A DNA stretch of 64,000 bases from an uncultured Clostridia bacterium (GTDB taxonomy: Bacteria > Bacillota > Clostridia > TANB77 > CAG-508): NCBI GenBank assembly GCA_948678575.1, contig CAPPGO010000006.1, positions 1 through 64,000 of the forward strand. Direction: 5' to 3'. The translations under genes and the position numbers were made by a program. Position 1 is the first letter of the stretch. Each line of letters opens with the position of its first letter. The notes under the pieces are model-generated. The model saw nothing but the letters and a program-made list of their open reading frames with translations. It was not told the DNA's origin and did not search any database. Below are positions 52,361 through 60,782 of the stretch, piece by piece.

Positions 52361-54007
52361 GTGAAAGAAACTTTAATTTTAACAAAAACTTTATTAAAAA
52401 ATGCATTAAATAAAAATGTAGATAAAGATACATTAAATTTCAAAACAATTTTGAAAAATATTTTTTTATTTTTAGCTATTGCTTATATTGCAGTTGTTAT
52501 GGGATTTCTAAGTAAAGAATTAATAATGGTTTTGAAAAAAATGAATCAAGAAGAAGTATTTTTAAGCTTATGCCTATTAATATCTGTTGCAGTTGCTTTT
52601 TGTAAAAGCATTTTATCTTCACTAAATATTCTATATTTTTCAAAAGATATAGAATTTCTATTACCGCTTCCTGTAAGTCCAATACAAATAATTTTTTCAA
52701 AATTTAATGTAATGTTAATATCAGAATATGTTATGCAACTTATTACTTTTGCAATACCTTTTGCAGTATATGGTGTTATAACAATACAAGAGCCAGTATT
52801 TTTTGTAATGGCAATATTTGTTTTTCTTACTTTACCAGTAATACCAACACTTTTAGGAATACTATTTACAGTAATTTTAATGAGATGTACAAATTTTTTA
52901 AAGAACAAAGACATAGTTCAATATTTAACAGTATTTATTACATTTGCAATTGTTATAGCTATGCAAATATTTATGTTAAAAACTTCTGATATGACTGATT
53001 TTATGTTTGCCAATAAATTGCTAGAAATAAATGGAGTAGCAAGATATATTTCAGAGTATATCATTATATTAAAGCAAGGTATGATAGCTCTTACAGAACT
53101 AGGTAATATAGAGGCTGTAAAAAATATAATGTATCTTATAGGAGAAAGTATAACAGCTTATGTGCTTGTTGCAGTATTAATTTCAAAATCTTATATAAGA
53201 AGTGCGACAAATATTATTTCAGGAAAAAATAGTAAAACTATTAAAAAAGTAAATATTTTTACAATGAAAAGTCCTAAAAATGCGTATATATCAAAAGAAT
53301 TTAAGATGCTGTTTAGAACGCCAATATTTTTCTTAAATACAATTTTACCAATAATATTATTTCCAGTGTTAATGGGAATACCAATTTTTAATTTGTTGGG
53401 AAGTGGAGAATCAGAAGAAATTACTGCTTTAATTTCTAGTATAAATGGAAATATAGAAAATACTGCTGGTTTTGCAATTTGTTTATGTGTAATTAATTTT
53501 CTATATATGCTAAATTATATATCTGTAACTGCTATTTCAAGAGATGGTGAAAATGCTATATTTATGAAATATATACCAATTGAACTATATAAGCAATGTA
53601 GATATAAAGCAGCACCTAGTGTTATATTAAATTTATATCCACTTATAATATTTCTTGTAGTAATGAGATTAATATTAAAAGAAATAAGTTTTGTATTTTT
53701 AGCAGAATTGTTTTTTATAGGATTTTTATGTAATTTGTTTTTTAGCTACGGTGCAATTATAATAGATATACTAAGACCAAAATTACATTGGACAAGCGAA
53801 TATACAGTAGTTAAGCAAAACCTTAATATATTATGGGACGTTCTATTTATTGTAATAGTAACCATTATTATATTTGGTATATCTTCATTTTTTGAAAATG
53901 TACATGTTGTAACATTTTTATTATCGGGATTATTAATTTTAACAATAACTTTTTATGATAATTTTATAAAACAAAATAGTATAAATATTTTTAGCAAAAT
54001 ATGTTAG
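52361..54007 (+). CDS. Multi-span ABC transporter permease
   Basis: A 548-residue membrane protein with about 12 predicted spans, the first at about 31-55 after an amphipathic N-terminus (MKETLILTKTLLKNALNK). Segments such as DIEFLLPLPVSPIQIIFSKF after the third span are typical of Firmicutes ABC-2 permeases encoded next to a CcmA-like ATPase. It starts at GTG 52361; the ribosome site is weak. Its end overlaps an alternative frame of the next gene. Substrate unknown. Confidence 0.78.
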   Translation: MKETLILTKTLLKNALNKNVDKDTLNFKTILKNIFLFLAIAYIAVVMGFLSKELIMVLKKMNQEEVFLSLCLLISVAVAFCKSILSSLNILYFSKDIEFLLPLPVSPIQIIFSKFNVMLISEYVMQLITFAIPFAVYGVITIQEPVFFVMAIFVFLTLPVIPTLLGILFTVILMRCTNFLKNKDIVQYLTVFITFAIVIAMQIFMLKTSDMTDFMFANKLLEINGVARYISEYIIILKQGMIALTELGNIEAVKNIMYLIGESITAYVLVAVLISKSYIRSATNIISGKNSKTIKKVNIFTMKSPKNAYISKEFKMLFRTPIFFLNTILPIILFPVLMGIPIFNLLGSGESEEITALISSINGNIENTAGFAICLCVINFLYMLNYISVTAISRDGENAIFMKYIPIELYKQCRYKAAPSVILNLYPLIIFLVVMRLILKEISFVFLAELFFIGFLCNLFFSYGAIIIDILRPKLHWTSEYTVVKQNLNILWDVLFIVIVTIIIFGISSFFENVHVVTFLLSGLLILTITFYDNFIKQNSINIFSKIC

Positions 54008-54015
54008 GAGATTAT

Positions 54016-54828
54016 ATGAAACAAGGAGAGAATTTATATTTAATTGATGAGATTTGTAAAGAAAAGGGAATAGAAGAAAGCTTTTTGTCATTAGGTTGGA
54101 TAAGAGAATTAAGAAAAGATGGCAAAATTTGTCATATTGTTAGAAACTCATTTGATTTGAATCCATCAAGTTGCTATCATATTGTAAATGATAAATACGC
54201 TACTTATGAAGTTTTAAAACATCATAATATTAGTGTTCTTACACATTATATACTATTTAATCCAAATGGAGAAGGACGAGGAGAATTTGCGGGTAATTTA
54301 AGCGAAGAGGTTGATGAAATTTTTAATAAGATTAACCAAGAAAAACTTGTAGTAAAAGCAAATACCTCTTCCGAGGGAAAACAAGTGTTTATTGTGAATT
54401 CTAGAACAGAAGCTATACAAGTAATACAAGAATTATTTAGAGAGAATTTTTTAAGTGTTAGCATATGTCCTTTTGAAGAAATTGAATGTGAATATAGAGT
54501 TGTTTTTCTAGATAATGAAATTTTATATGTTTATAAAAAAATAGCAAGAGATTGGAAACATAATTTAGCTGACGGAGCTAGGGCAGAAACTAATTTAGAA
54601 AATGATGAAAAACTAGAAGAAGTAAAACAATTAGCTTTGAGAGCAGGAAAAGTAACAAATGCTAGATTTGTTACAATAGATATTTCAAAAAGAACAAATG
54701 GCGAAATTTTTGTAATGGAAATTAATGGAGCTGTTTGTATGAGCAAATTTATCGAAACAGTTGAAAATGGTAGGGAGATTGCAAGAAAAATATATGAAAA
54801 AGCAATCGACAAAATGTTTGACAAATAG
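54016..54828 (+). CDS. ATP-grasp enzyme, RimK/YheC-like
   Basis: A 270-residue protein with an ATP-grasp layout: an N-terminal region with HIVNDKYATYEVLKHHNI, the Lys strand KLVVKANTSSEGKQVF at about 108-123, then EIECEYRVVFLDNEILYVYKK, a DWKHNL segment and the metal-binding end VMEINGAVCMSKF. ATP-grasp ligases join a carboxylate to an amine or thiol. Similar proteins occur in spore coat or cyanophycin-like contexts, but no specific role is shown here. ATG 54016 was chosen because AGGAG precedes it; a frame from 54001 overlaps the previous gene. Confidence 0.72.
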   Translation: MKQGENLYLIDEICKEKGIEESFLSLGWIRELRKDGKICHIVRNSFDLNPSSCYHIVNDKYATYEVLKHHNISVLTHYILFNPNGEGRGEFAGNLSEEVDEIFNKINQEKLVVKANTSSEGKQVFIVNSRTEAIQVIQELFRENFLSVSICPFEEIECEYRVVFLDNEILYVYKKIARDWKHNLADGARAETNLENDEKLEEVKQLALRAGKVTNARFVTIDISKRTNGEIFVMEINGAVCMSKFIETVENGREIARKIYEKAIDKMFDK

Positions 54829-54857
54829 TTGATTTATGAACACAAATAATGTATAAT
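54829..54857 (+). promoter_or_regulatory. Promoter upstream of purD
   Basis: TTGATT at 54829-54834 and TATAAT at 54852-54857 with a 17-nt spacer. The TTG of the -35 overlaps the end of the ATP-grasp gene stop region. Confidence 0.7.
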
Positions 54858-54894
54858 TTTATATGTAATTGTCATAAGAAGGAGGAACTTTACC

Positions 54895-56196
54895 TTGGAA
54901 AAATGTTTATTATTAGGTAATGGTGGAAGAGAAGCTGTTATTGCAGAAAATATTTCAAAAACATATAGTTTATATTCAGTATTACCATATGAAAATCCAT
55001 CAATAGTAGAGTACATAAAAAATTCAAATGGAAAATATATTATAGGCTCACCATTTGATAAAGAATTAGTAAAAAAATTTATTGAAGATGAAAAAATTGA
55101 AGTTTGTGTAATAAGTAGTGATAACTTATTACAAGATGGTTTAATAGATTTAGCAAAAAGCTTAGGACTAAAAACTTTTGGACCAACAAGTATTGCTGCA
55201 AAACTAGAATGGAGCAAAACTTATGCTTTGGATATAGTTCAAAAATTGGCACCAGAAATGGTAATTAAGAATTTTGAAATTTCAAACGAAGAAGAACTTG
55301 AAAAAGCTATATCAAATTATTCTGATGAAAATTTCGTAGTTAAGCCAGAAGGATTAACTGGTGGAAAAGGAGTTAAAGTTGGTGGAGAACATTTCGCAAG
55401 TAAACAAGAAGGATTAGAATATGCAAAAGAATGTTTAAGCGCAAGTGGTAAAGTTATAGTTCAAGACAAAGTAAAAGGTTCTGAATTTACTGTTATGGTT
55501 TTAACAGATGGAAAAAATGTTGTACCATTACCAATTACCTTTGATTATCCATATAGATATGAACAAGATAAAGGACCTGGAACAGGTGGTATGGGATGCA
55601 TGAGTTTCTCAAATGGTTTGTTACCATTTTTAGAACAAGCTGATGTTGATAAATGTGTTGATTTAATTAAAAAAGCCATAAACTATGTAAATAAAGAAAA
55701 AACAGAATTTACAGGTGTTTTATATGGTGGATTCTTTAAAACAGAAGACGGAATTAAATTTATAGAATTTAATGCTCGTTTTGGAGATCCAGAAGCAATG
55801 AATGTATTAAATTCATTAGAGACACCTTGGAATGAAGTTATGGAAAATATATTTAACCAAACTTTAAGCACAGATAACTGTAAATTCAAAAAAACAAATA
55901 CTTTCTTAGTATATATAGTTAGTAAAGATTATGCAGTTAAGAAAAATAATGAACCAGTTATTTTCAAATTAAATAAAAAATCAATTGAAGATAAGGGCGT
56001 TAAGATTTATTTTGCTAATGCTAAGGAAATTGGAGAAAATGAATATACATCAGTAAGTAATTCAAGATTATTTGCTATTGAGAAAACTGGTGATAATTTA
56101 GAACAAATAAAGAAAACAGTTTATCAAGTTATAGATGAAGAAATTGATAAAGTGTTAGATTATAGAAAAGATATAGGAGAAATTTATGAGCATTAA
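54895..56196 (+). CDS. purD: Phosphoribosylamine-glycine ligase
   Basis: A 433-residue ATP-grasp enzyme of purine synthesis joining glycine to phosphoribosylamine. Marks are LLGNGGREAVIAENI at the start, VVKPEGLTGGKGVKVGG at about 143-159, GPGTGGMGC at about 226-234 and IEFNARFGDPEAMNV at about 288-302. It starts at TTG 54895 after AAGGAGG. The stop overlaps the purN start region by 11 nt. The N-domain is somewhat divergent from the common PurD sequence. Confidence 0.93.
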   Translation: MEKCLLLGNGGREAVIAENISKTYSLYSVLPYENPSIVEYIKNSNGKYIIGSPFDKELVKKFIEDEKIEVCVISSDNLLQDGLIDLAKSLGLKTFGPTSIAAKLEWSKTYALDIVQKLAPEMVIKNFEISNEEELEKAISNYSDENFVVKPEGLTGGKGVKVGGEHFASKQEGLEYAKECLSASGKVIVQDKVKGSEFTVMVLTDGKNVVPLPITFDYPYRYEQDKGPGTGGMGCMSFSNGLLPFLEQADVDKCVDLIKKAINYVNKEKTEFTGVLYGGFFKTEDGIKFIEFNARFGDPEAMNVLNSLETPWNEVMENIFNQTLSTDNCKFKKTNTFLVYIVSKDYAVKKNNEPVIFKLNKKSIEDKGVKIYFANAKEIGENEYTSVSNSRLFAIEKTGDNLEQIKKTVYQVIDEEIDKVLDYRKDIGEIYEH

Positions 56197-56761
56197 TTTA
56201 GCAGTTTTTGCTTCTGGAAGTGGAACAACACTTCAAGCCATTATAGATAGCATAGAAAGTAAAAAACTTGATGCTAAAATAAGTGTTGTTATTTCTAACA
56301 AACCAGATGCGTATGCATTACAAAGAGCTCAAAAAGCAGGAATACCTACGTATGTAATTTCTTCAAAAGGAAAAGAAAACATAGATAACGAACTTTTTGA
56401 ATGCTTGAAAAACTATGAAATAGATTTAATAGTTTTAGCAGGGTATTTGAGAATGATAGGAGATAAATTACTTGCTAATTATAGAATAATAAATACTCAT
56501 CCATCTTTACTACCTAAATTTGGTGGTAAAGGTATGCATGGAATGAATGTACATCAAGCAGTAATAGATAGTAAAGAAAAAATAAGTGGAGTAACAGTTC
56601 ATTTTGTAAATAATGAATATGATAGAGGAAACATTATAAGACAGGTTGAAGTTGAGGTTTTACCAGATGATGATGCTGAAACTTTATCAGCAAGAGTACA
56701 AGTTGCAGAAAAAATACAATTAGTACAAGTATTGCAAGATTTTTCGGAGGGAAAAATCTAA
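56186..56761 (+). CDS. purN: Phosphoribosylglycinamide formyltransferase
   Basis: A 191-residue enzyme transferring formyl from 10-formyl-tetrahydrofolate to GAR. It has FASGSGTTLQAII at about 8-20, VISNKPDAYAL, the catalytic Asn/His in NTHPSLLPKFGGKGMHG at about 107-123 and the Asp in VNNEYDRGNII. It overlaps purD, and a hairpin terminator separates it from purF. Confidence 0.94.
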   Translation: MSINLAVFASGSGTTLQAIIDSIESKKLDAKISVVISNKPDAYALQRAQKAGIPTYVISSKGKENIDNELFECLKNYEIDLIVLAGYLRMIGDKLLANYRIINTHPSLLPKFGGKGMHGMNVHQAVIDSKEKISGVTVHFVNNEYDRGNIIRQVEVEVLPDDDAETLSARVQVAEKIQLVQVLQDFSEGKI

Positions 56762-56774
56762 GATAAAATAATAG

Positions 56775-56820
56775 CGGACTTATAACATCAACTGAAATTA
56801 TATGTATATTTAAGTCCGTT
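56775..56820 (+). terminator. Hairpin between purN and purF
   Basis: CGGACTTA (56775-56782) pairs with TAAGTCCG (56811-56818) around a 28-nt loop, followed by TT and A/T-rich sequence. It may be a weak terminator or an attenuation structure upstream of purF. No classical purine riboswitch motif was recognised. Confidence 0.5.
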
Positions 56821-56851
56821 TATATAAATAAAAATATAAAAGAGGTATAAT

Positions 56852-58270
56852 ATGCTTAGTAAAATTAAAGAAGAATGTGGAATTTTTGGAATTTATTCAA
56901 TGGAAAACAGTGAGGAATTAGCTCCAATCACATGTATAGGACTTTCTTGCTTGCAACATAGAGGAGAAGAAAGTTGTGGTATAGCAATAAATGATGGTGG
57001 ATTAGTTTTTTGCGAAAAAGACTTAGGTCTTGTATCAGATGTATTTAAACCAGAAAGATTAGCAAAACTTCCAAAAGGTAAAATTTCAATAGGACATGTA
57101 AGATATTCTACAACAGGAGCTCCAAGAGTAGAAAATGCTCAACCAATAGTAAAAAGATATGCAAAAGGAAATATCTGTGTTGTACATAATGGAAATCTTA
57201 CGAACACAGAAGAACTTAGAAATGAGTTAGAAGAGCATGGTGCTATATTTAATTCAACTAGTGATACAGAAGTTATTTGTTCAATTATAGCCAGAGAAAG
57301 AATAAAAACTGGTTCAATTGAAGAAGCTGTTAAAAACGCTACACAATATTTAAAAGGAGCATATTCATTATTAGTAATGAGTTCAAGAAAATTGGTTGCT
57401 GTTCGTGATCCTCATGGATTTAGACCATTATGTATGGGTAAATTAGGAGATGATTATGTATTTGCTTCTGAAAGCTGTGCATTAGATGTAGTAGGTGCAG
57501 ATTTTGAAAGAGATATTCAACCTGGTGAAATTGTTACTTTATATAATAACGAGATAAAAACAGAAAGTTTTAGAAAAGATGAAAAAGATGGTTTATGTAT
57601 ATTCGAATATGTATATTTTTCAAGACCAGATTCAAATATAGATGGTATGAATGTACATAAATTTAGAGAATTAGCTGGTAAATATTTAGCTGAACAAGCA
57701 CCAGTAGAAGCAGATTTTGTTGCAGGAGTTCCAGATTCTGGATTGGATGCGGCACTTGGATATTCTAAGTATTCAAAAATACCTTATGATATTGCTTTTG
57801 TTAAAAATAAATATATAGGAAGAACTTTTATACAATCAACTCAAAATAAAAGAAAGAGTCAAGTTGCTTTAAAATTAAATCCAATTCCTTCTACTGTAAA
57901 AGATAAAAGAATTATTTTGATAGATGATTCAATAGTTAGAGGAACTACTATTACGAGAATAATTAAAACATTAAGACGTGCAGGTGCAAAAGAAATACAT
58001 TTAAGAATTGCATCACCAGCATTTTTAGGAGTTTGTTATTTTGGAACAGATGTAACAAATAAAGATGGTTTAATTGCAACAAAAAAGAGCGTTGAAGAAA
58101 TTAGACAAGAAATAGGTGCAGATTCTCTTGAATATCTAAGTTTAGAAAATTTAAGAAAAATTGCAGAAGGTTCAAATATGAAAGGATTTTGTGAAGGATG
58201 TTTCACAAGCAAATATCCAATCGAAGTACCAGACGAAATTCAGAAAGATAAATTTGAAAAAATATTCTAA
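56852..58270 (+). CDS. purF: Amidophosphoribosyltransferase
   Basis: A 472-residue enzyme making phosphoribosylamine from PRPP and glutamine. A propeptide of eight residues precedes the nucleophile Cys9 (EECGIFGIYS). The glutaminase domain shows LQHRGEESCG and GHVRYSTTG; the phosphoribosyl domain has VPDSGLDAALGYS, and the PRPP loop IILIDDSIVRGTT. Cys residues including CEGC near the C-terminus (KGFCEGCFTSKYP) suggest the iron-sulfur type known from B. subtilis. It starts at ATG after AGAGG. Confidence 0.95.
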   Translation: MLSKIKEECGIFGIYSMENSEELAPITCIGLSCLQHRGEESCGIAINDGGLVFCEKDLGLVSDVFKPERLAKLPKGKISIGHVRYSTTGAPRVENAQPIVKRYAKGNICVVHNGNLTNTEELRNELEEHGAIFNSTSDTEVICSIIARERIKTGSIEEAVKNATQYLKGAYSLLVMSSRKLVAVRDPHGFRPLCMGKLGDDYVFASESCALDVVGADFERDIQPGEIVTLYNNEIKTESFRKDEKDGLCIFEYVYFSRPDSNIDGMNVHKFRELAGKYLAEQAPVEADFVAGVPDSGLDAALGYSKYSKIPYDIAFVKNKYIGRTFIQSTQNKRKSQVALKLNPIPSTVKDKRIILIDDSIVRGTTITRIIKTLRRAGAKEIHLRIASPAFLGVCYFGTDVTNKDGLIATKKSVEEIRQEIGADSLEYLSLENLRKIAEGSNMKGFCEGCFTSKYPIEVPDEIQKDKFEKIF

Positions 58271-58281
58271 AATCACAACAT

Positions 58282-58321
58282 ATTAAATATACTTTATTTA
58301 GTGAGGTAAAGTATGTTTAAT
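58282..58321 (+). promoter_or_regulatory. Hairpin that covers the spoIIP start codon
   Basis: Positions 58282-58296 pair with 58307-58321 over 15 bp (one G-U), with a 10-nt loop 58297-58306. The spoIIP ATG (58313-58315) is inside the right arm and the GAGG ribosome site (58303-58306) lies in the loop. No T run follows, so it does not look like a purF terminator. Confidence 0.6.
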
Positions 58322-59461
58322 GTAGCGGTTATAAGTTTAAAAAGTATAGTAAAATTTATTATAAAGATAATCATTACATTAGTTATTAGTGTAATGATTT
58401 TTAATTTATTTTCTCAAAAAGTATCTGCTTGGAATAATACTTTCGATATAGCATATGTTAATATTATTTCAAATAACTTAGCAATATCTACTATACATGA
58501 AGAAGAAAATGAACATTTAGGAATAGGAGGGATTTTAGAAAGTGAATTAGCAATTTTTGGAGAAATTAATAATAAAGAATCAATAGTTGAAAACAAAGAA
58601 GAGATAGTTGAGAATGCTAATGAAGCCATTGTAGAAAACGAAGAGGTTATTCAAAATCAAGAAAAAGTTGAAGAAAATTCAGAAAAAGCAACAATACAAA
58701 AATTGCCTACTGAGGTTATAGAAGCCAATAATAAAAAAGATGTTTTTACAAACACTTATGGGAGTGTTAAAATCAGAAATGAGAGTAAATATGAATTAAC
58801 AGATGAAATGATTAGACCAATAGTAGATTTTAATAATAAGCAAGATATTTTAATTTTTCATACACATACTTGTGAAAGTTATACCCCAACTGAAAATAGC
58901 AACTATGTTGCCAGTGGAAATTTCCGAACAACTGATTTAAATTTTTCAGTAGCACATGTTGGAGAAACTTTAACAAAAAACTTGGAAGCAAAGGGATACA
59001 AAGTAACACATGATCAAACATATCATGATTACCCAGCTTATACTGGTTCATACAATCGTTCTTTTGCAACAGTAAAAAAACTATTGTCAGGAGATGCTTG
59101 GACTGAACTTGTAATAGATTTACATAGAGATGCAATGGGAAGTAGTAGTACATATGCTCCCACAGTAAAAATTGGAGAAGAGGTTGCAGCACAAATTATG
59201 TTTGTTATGGGAACAGATGGAGGAGGACTAGAACATCCAAACTGGCTTAATAATTTTAAATTAGCTGTTAAAATTCAAGAAAAAGCAAATGAATTATATC
59301 CAGGACTATTCAAACCAATAATTTTAAGAAATTCAAGATATAATCAAAATTTGGCAAGTGGAGCATGTATAATAGAAGTTGGTGCAACAGGTAATACGCT
59401 AGAACAATGCGATGTAAGTATGAAATATTTAGCTAATGTTTTATCAGAAGTAATGAAGTAA
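58313..59461 (+). CDS. spoIIP: Stage II sporulation protein P
   Basis: A 382-residue peptidoglycan hydrolase that acts with SpoIID and SpoIIM to thin septal wall and drive engulfment. A membrane anchor is at about 12-35, followed by an acidic, low-complexity linker (about 60-135). The amidase/endopeptidase domain (about 175-380) has ILIFHTHTCESYTP, VIDLHRDAMG and IIEVGATGNTLEQ, the zinc-site residues of the SpoIIP family. It shows that the organism can form endospores. It starts at ATG 58313 inside a strong hairpin. Confidence 0.93.
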   Translation: MFNVAVISLKSIVKFIIKIIITLVISVMIFNLFSQKVSAWNNTFDIAYVNIISNNLAISTIHEEENEHLGIGGILESELAIFGEINNKESIVENKEEIVENANEAIVENEEVIQNQEKVEENSEKATIQKLPTEVIEANNKKDVFTNTYGSVKIRNESKYELTDEMIRPIVDFNNKQDILIFHTHTCESYTPTENSNYVASGNFRTTDLNFSVAHVGETLTKNLEAKGYKVTHDQTYHDYPAYTGSYNRSFATVKKLLSGDAWTELVIDLHRDAMGSSSTYAPTVKIGEEVAAQIMFVMGTDGGGLEHPNWLNNFKLAVKIQEKANELYPGLFKPIILRNSRYNQNLASGACIIEVGATGNTLEQCDVSMKYLANVLSEVMK

Positions 59462-59507
59462 TTTTTATTTCATTACTTTTTAAATTTATATTGAGATTTA
59501 AATATAC

Positions 59508-59703
59508 AAAGGCTGATATATAAATATTTTATTAGTATCTCGATTGCCCGTTATATGCTAGAAATTCTAATAAAATATTATGAGCCTCTTTTACTTAGCA
59601 CTCACTTCATTCAAGCGTGAACATTCCTCATAAAATTTTACAAGAATTTCTACATATATTTTGGTTGCATTAGATACTTATACATATTCATATATCAGCC
59701 TTT
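59508..59703 (+). repeat. Hairpin element C
   Basis: Arms 59508-59525 and 59686-59703 pair (AAAGGCTGATATATAAAT against its near complement). Nested pairs follow: AGTATCT/AGATACT, TAGAAATTCT/AGAATTTCTA and TAAAATATTATGAG/CTCATAAAATTTTA, so almost the whole 196 bp can form one long imperfect hairpin with a tip around CACTCACTTCATTCAAGCGTG. It makes up most of the 311-bp gap after spoIIP. The core does not match families A or B. Confidence 0.6.
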
Positions 59704-59709
59704 ATTTAC

Positions 59710-59738
59710 TTGAATTTACAAATTTATTGTATTATAAT
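59710..59738 (+). promoter_or_regulatory. Promoter of the GT2 gene at 59773
   Basis: TTGAAT at 59710-59715 and TATAAT at 59733-59738 with a 17-nt gap, starting 7 bp after hairpin element C. Confidence 0.75.
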
Positions 59739-59772
59739 AAGTTTAAAGTTTACAAAAGGAATTTTATATAAA

Positions 59773-60750
59773 ATGGAAAAATTTGATATATCAGTAATTG
59801 TACCAGTATATAATGCAGAAAAAACAATTCGAAAATGTTTGAATTCACTTATAGCTCAAAAAAATGTTAGATTAGAAATAATCTGTATAAATGACGGTTC
59901 GAAAGACAATACTTTAAATATTTTAGAAAAATATGAATGTGATTATGATAATATAGTTGTTGTAAGTCAACAAAATAAAGGTGTTTCCAAAACAAGAAAT
60001 CTGGGAATTGATATGGCAAAAGGAAACTATATAATGTTTGTTGATGCAGACGACTTTTTAAAAGAAGATTCTTTATGTACAATAGATTTGTCTGAACAAT
60101 TAGATTTATATAAATTTGGATATGCCTATTCTGATAAAAATGTATATCAAGAAAATGCCTTTGAAAACAAAAAGATATTAATAGATAAAAACAATTATCA
60201 AAAAGTTTTTGTTGATGTTATGAACAATATAAATGAAAATATGGTTTGGGCACAATTATATAAAAGAGAAATTTTAGAAGACATACGATTTGATACAAAT
60301 ATCTTTTATGCTGAGGATATACTTTTCAATTCTTATGTATTAAGAAAAATTAAAACTCTTCAATACATTGATTCTATTATATATTTTTACGAAAGACAGG
60401 ATAGTAGTGTTACAAATAATTTCACTTATGAAATTGTAAAGAATAAAGTTTTAAATATTTGTACTATATTTGAAACAATTATTAAAGAGAATCCTGATGT
60501 AAAAAAAGATTTAGAGATAAAATCTATAAGAGAAGCACTTCCTCAAATTATAATGATGAATGAAACAAAATATAATTTTGTAGAAGAAAGTGAATATTTG
60601 CAACAAGTTTTTAAAGATATAAAGCCAAGTGATATTTCAGAAGTAAGATATAAAATTGGATATAGTTTATTAACTAAGAAACATTATAAATTATTTAGAA
60701 TATATAACAAATTTTATATGTTTTTGAAGAAATTGAAAAATAGCAAATAA
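59773..60750 (+). CDS. Glycosyltransferase family 2
   Basis: A 325-residue GT2 enzyme: ISVIVPVYNAEKTIRKCLNSL at residues 5-25 (given by motif), CINDGSKDNT at about 39-48, KGVSKTRNLGID and the metal motif VDADDFL at about 91-97. It resembles the GT2 at 24127. It stands alone after a promoter and hairpin element and ends at a palindromic terminator. I chose ATG 59773, 12 nt after AAAAGGA; a frame from 59710 starts within the promoter. Confidence 0.87.
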   Translation: MEKFDISVIVPVYNAEKTIRKCLNSLIAQKNVRLEIICINDGSKDNTLNILEKYECDYDNIVVVSQQNKGVSKTRNLGIDMAKGNYIMFVDADDFLKEDSLCTIDLSEQLDLYKFGYAYSDKNVYQENAFENKKILIDKNNYQKVFVDVMNNINENMVWAQLYKREILEDIRFDTNIFYAEDILFNSYVLRKIKTLQYIDSIIYFYERQDSSVTNNFTYEIVKNKVLNICTIFETIIKENPDVKKDLEIKSIREALPQIIMMNETKYNFVEESEYLQQVFKDIKPSDISEVRYKIGYSLLTKKHYKLFRIYNKFYMFLKKLKNSK

Positions 60751-60775
60751 GCCATTCAAATGAATGGCTCTATTT
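60750..60775. terminator. Shared terminator between convergent genes
   Basis: AGCCATTCA and TGAATGGCT (60750-60769) form a near-perfect palindrome, followed by a T-rich stretch on the + strand and preceded by A-rich sequence, so it can stop transcription from both sides. It sits between the GT2 gene and spoVFB. Confidence 0.75.
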
Positions 60776-60782
60776 ATTATAT

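Noticed and set aside
56775..56850. Purine riboswitch before purF
   Set aside because: The hairpin lacks the conserved three-way junction and loop sequences expected for purine riboswitches.
8770..59703. Repeats as a CRISPR array
   Set aside because: Copies are tens of kilobases apart, in both orientations, with no spacers and no cas genes.
59710..59772. Longer start for the GT2 at 59773
   Set aside because: The extension begins inside the -35 region of a good promoter and is out of line with the conserved GT2 N-terminus.
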